A program made the position numbers and the translations under genes. The notes beneath the pieces are model-generated. The model was not told the origin of the DNA, made no database searches, and worked only from the letters and a program-made list of their open reading frames with translations. A DNA stretch of 64,000 nt from Nitratireductor sp. ZSWI3. GTDB taxonomy: Bacteria > Pseudomonadota > Alphaproteobacteria > Rhizobiales > Rhizobiaceae. Position 1 is the stretch's first letter. Each line of letters begins with the position of its first letter. Positions 62,045 to 64,000 of this stretch are shown here, piece by piece. The stretch spans positions 53,478 to 117,477 of the forward strand of contig NZ_JANKOF010000005.1 of the NCBI RefSeq assembly GCF_024655565.1, given 5' to 3'.

Positions 62045-62673
62045 ACGCACGCGTCGTCGTCGGCATCAGCGGGGCCTCGGGATCGGCCATCGGCGTTCGC
62101 ATCGTGCAGCTTTTGGCCGAGCTCGGCGCCAGCGTCGATCTCGTCATCTCCTCGGCGGCAGAACAGACCATCGTGGAGGAGCTGGGCCACCAGGCGCTCG
62201 CTGCCATGAACGAGCTGCCGGCACGCCGCTACAGCCCGTTCAACATGGGGGCGTCCATCGCTTCCGGTTCCAGCCGGACATCGGGGATGATCGTTGCCCC
62301 GTGCTCGATGCGCACCCTTTCCGCCATCGCCCACTCGCTGTCGGACAACCTTCTGGTGAGGGCCGCCGATGTTCACCTGAAGGAGCGTCGTCCGCTCATT
62401 CTCATCGCGCGCGAAACCCCGCTTCATCTTGGCCATCTGCGGGCCATGACGGCGGTGACGGAGATGGGGGCGATCGTCATGCCGCCGGTGCCCGCCTTCT
62501 ATCTGAAGCCGGTCGGCATCGGCGAGATCATCGATCAGATCGCCCGCCGGGCCGTCGATGCGCTGCACATCGCGCCGGCAACCGCGCGCGCCTGGGATGG
62601 CGGCCTCGGCGCTGAAAAAGAGAAGGCACGTGCACCGGCGAGCCGTCCGCGACAGACCGTGACGGTGAAATAG
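62041..62673 (+). CDS. ubiX: Flavin prenyltransferase UbiX
   Basis: The 210-residue flavoprotein makes the prenyl-FMN used by UbiD. It has GISGASGSAIGVRIVQLL, VAPCSMRTLSAIAHSLSDNLLVRAADVHLKERRPLILIARETPL (read in parts) and VMPPVPAFYLKP, all standard for UbiX. The C terminus is extended by about 20 polar residues. It overlaps ubiD by ATGA. No carboxylase-type third subunit follows. Confidence 0.93.
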   Translation: MNARVVVGISGASGSAIGVRIVQLLAELGASVDLVISSAAEQTIVEELGHQALAAMNELPARRYSPFNMGASIASGSSRTSGMIVAPCSMRTLSAIAHSLSDNLLVRAADVHLKERRPLILIARETPLHLGHLRAMTAVTEMGAIVMPPVPAFYLKPVGIGEIIDQIARRAVDALHIAPATARAWDGGLGAEKEKARAPASRPRQTVTVK

Positions 62674-62720
62674 GTCTCCCTTGAGACACTCGGGGAGGTC
62701 GACTGTCTCTCCGCTCCACG

Positions 62721-63074
62721 TCAGCCCTTGCGGGGCGCAGCAAGGTCCCGCAATTCGCGCAGGTCCATGGCGGCGGCGACGGCCTCCGCCGCAATCTCCT
62801 GGAAAAGAAGCGCCATCTCGTCGAAGACGGTGTGGTCGCTTTCCTGCTCGGTGATCTGATCGAGCTCCGCAAGGGCGGCAAGCTGCGCCGCGATCCAGTC
62901 GCGCTGGCGGCGCGCGTTCCTCAGGCTGCGCCGCAGCGCCTGGCGCCGCTCGAGCGCCGTGAAGCGGTCGAGCGCGTCGTCGAGCCTCGTTCTGCATCGG
63001 CAGTCGAGATCGGCAGAAGCAAGAAGGCGGCGCAGCCGGACGGCGAGGTCCGGAGGGTTGCTGGCAGGCGGCAT
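62721..63074 (-). CDS. Small hypothetical helical protein downstream of the ApbE/NosX gene
   Basis: The 117 residues are arginine- and alanine-rich and predicted almost all helical, with CRCRTRLDDALDRFTALERR and QESDHTVFDEMALLFQEIAAEAVAAAMDLREL (read in parts). I do not recognise the family. The frame begins MPPASNPPDLAVRL 33 bases after the ApbE/NosX stop on the same strand, with a GGAGG site. Codon use looks like its neighbours. It may be a small regulator or assembly factor of the nos-type operon, but that is only from position. Confidence 0.6.
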   Translation of the reverse strand: MPPASNPPDLAVRLRRLLASADLDCRCRTRLDDALDRFTALERRQALRRSLRNARRQRDWIAAQLAALAELDQITEQESDHTVFDEMALLFQEIAAEAVAAAMDLRELRDLAAPRKG

Positions 63075-63107
63075 GCTGCACCTCCTTCCGTCTGCAACAA
63101 CGAGGGA

Positions 63108-64000
63108 TCAGGCGGAGCGAAGTTCGAGAACTCCGCCACCGGCATCGATCAGGTGGACCTCCACCCCGTCCAGCCCGTTCACCACATCCCGGATCTCCTC
63201 CGGGGCCATGAGGCTGAAGGCGGTGGAGAGCGCGTCGGCTTCGAGCGCCCGCGGCGCCACCACGGTGACGCTTGCATAGCGGCGGGCGGAAAGGCCGCTG
63301 CGCGGATCGATCAGATGGTTGAACCTTCCCGTCTCCTCGAACCGGAAGCCTGTCGGGCTCGAGGTGGCAACCGCACGATCCCTGATCTCCAGCACCTTCG
63401 CCACCGCTCCGGTCCGGAAGGGGTCTTCGATGCCGACCCGCCACAGGCTGCCGTCGGCCGCCGCACCCAGGGCGCGGCATTCGCCGAGATCGGCAAGGCA
63501 TGAATGAAGGCCCGCCGCCCGCATCATGTCGACCACCCGGTCCGTGATGTAGCCCTGCGCGATGCCGTTCAGGGTGATGCCCATGCCGGGCCCTGCGAAG
63601 ACGACGCGGTTGCGGTCCGCCAGGACGCCGTCGAAGCCGACCTTGCGCAAAGCGGCGGCGATCTGCTCCTTGAGCACCATCTCATCGCGGTCGCCGGCGG
63701 CGAAGTGCTGCCGATAGGCCATCCACAGCGGCTGCACCGTGGGGTCGAAGGCGCCGCCGGTCTCCCGCCAGTGGTGCCGCGACGCCTCGATAAGCGCCGT
63801 CAGGTCCATGGAGGGCGTGTGCAGCACGCCGTCCCGGTTGAGGACCGAGATCTCCGAAGTCGCCAGATAGAGGCTGAAGATCCGTTCAAGCCGCCGGACC
63901 TCGGCCTCGACGCGTTCGATCAGACGGCGGGCAAGCGCTTCGTCGGGATGGTTGATCGTCAGGCGTGCCGCCGCGCCGAGCGCCCTGCCCCGCCACTCGA
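63108..64000 (-). CDS. FAD:protein FMN transferase, ApbE/NosX type (5' end outside window)
   Basis: The C-terminal 297 or so residues are seen; the frame runs off the right edge (WRGRALGAAARLTINHP at its visible start). It has the ApbE landmarks: AFDPTVQPLW, the GITLNGIAQGYITDRVVDMM segment, DLGECRALG, and NHLIDPRSGLSARRYASVTVVAPRALEADALSTAFSL, where the threonine/aspartate region binds Mg2+ and FAD. These enzymes attach FMN covalently to a threonine of a partner such as NosR. ubiTUV nearby suits the NosX branch, but an Rnf/Nqr ApbE cannot be excluded without the upstream genes. Confidence 0.85.
   Translation of the reverse strand, partial: EWRGRALGAAARLTINHPDEALARRLIERVEAEVRRLERIFSLYLATSEISVLNRDGVLHTPSMDLTALIEASRHHWRETGGAFDPTVQPLWMAYRQHFAAGDRDEMVLKEQIAAALRKVGFDGVLADRNRVVFAGPGMGITLNGIAQGYITDRVVDMMRAAGLHSCLADLGECRALGAAADGSLWRVGIEDPFRTGAVAKVLEIRDRAVATSSPTGFRFEETGRFNHLIDPRSGLSARRYASVTVVAPRALEADALSTAFSLMAPEEIRDVVNGLDGVEVHLIDAGGGVLELRSA

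Noticed and set aside
61846..63501. A 551-codon minus-strand frame spanning ubiX and the small unknown gene.
   Set aside because: It crosses genes supported by motifs on both strands and contains no domain signature.
1..64000. CRISPR arrays, tRNA or rRNA genes, intact insertion sequences, integrases or prophage genes.
   Set aside because: No regular short-repeat array, cloverleaf-like or ribosomal sequence, transposase or integrase frame was seen anywhere in the window.

Overview
The window looks like a chromosome segment of a GC-rich alphaproteobacterium of the order Rhizobiales (a Mesorhizobium, Nitratireductor or Chelativorans type of organism). This rests on gene families and operon styles, many ATGA start/stop overlaps, a rhizobial-type intergenic repeat at 57901-57951, and a denitrification-type ApbE/NosX gene at the right edge. 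There are no rRNA or tRNA genes, no intact insertion sequence and no CRISPR array. Most of the window is a set of catabolic gene clusters, each with a transporter and a regulator.

Layout. (1) 1-2.5 kb: the end of a glycoside hydrolase family 3 gene, a GcvA-like LysR regulator, and a decayed AbiEii-type toxin gene flanked by imperfect 29-bp direct repeats. (2) 2.5-15.2 kb: an acid-sugar cluster. One long leftward operon encodes a TRAP transporter (DctPQM), a uronate-dehydrogenase-like enzyme, an FMN-dependent 2-hydroxy-acid oxidase, a ModA-like protein without signal peptide, a single-cysteine Asp/Glu racemase-family protein, a DUF1537 kinase (OtnK) and its class II aldolase-fold decarboxylase (OtnC). 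An SMP-30 lactonase, a GntR regulator and an IlvD/Edd dehydratase sit beside it. (3) 15.4-25 kb: a xylose-type operon with a LacI regulator, XylA, a TIM-barrel sugar isomerase, a Gfo/Idh/MocA dehydrogenase, a ribose/xylose-type ABC importer and XylB. (4) 25.1-34.8 kb: a second, clearly paralogous sugar ABC importer with a GntR regulator and a PfpI-like protein, divergent from a set of dehydrogenases (Ldh family, iron alcohol dehydrogenase, aldehyde dehydrogenase) and an esterase. (5) 34.8-43.1 kb: a Dpp/Opp peptide importer, a LysR regulator and an M20 amidohydrolase. (6) 43.3-46.3 kb: a VOC protein, a glutathione S-transferase, a MocR-type regulator and a DUF983 membrane protein. (7) 46.6-57.8 kb: a second Dpp-type system with two paralogous binding proteins, a GntR regulator, an SDR, a polysaccharide-deacetylase-fold enzyme and an apparently cytoplasmic gamma-glutamyltransferase. 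(8) 57.9-64 kb: O2-independent ubiquinone genes ubiT-ubiU-ubiV divergent from a ubiD-ubiX pair, then a small unknown gene and the 3' part of an ApbE/NosX gene.

How it works together. Each cluster pairs uptake (TRAP or ABC) with a regulator and a short enzyme route. Regulation can partly be read from inverted repeats at the expected places: a 20-bp palindrome upstream of dctP, an operator on the lacI-xylA promoter, a palindrome just upstream of the MocR gene, one over the GntR ribosome binding site at 48.4 kb, and a CRP/FNR-type box between ubiT and ubiD. The last fits low-oxygen or nitrogen-oxide control of anaerobic ubiquinone synthesis next to a nos-type gene. Five binding-protein genes are followed by strong GC-rich stem-loops before the next gene, a likely device to keep binding-protein mRNA in excess.

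The most unusual content is the acid-sugar operon: the OtnK/OtnC pair comes without the usual OtnI isomerase or LtnD-type dehydrogenase, but with a 2-hydroxy-acid oxidase, a racemase-fold protein that has only one cysteine, and a binding protein that seems to stay in the cytoplasm.
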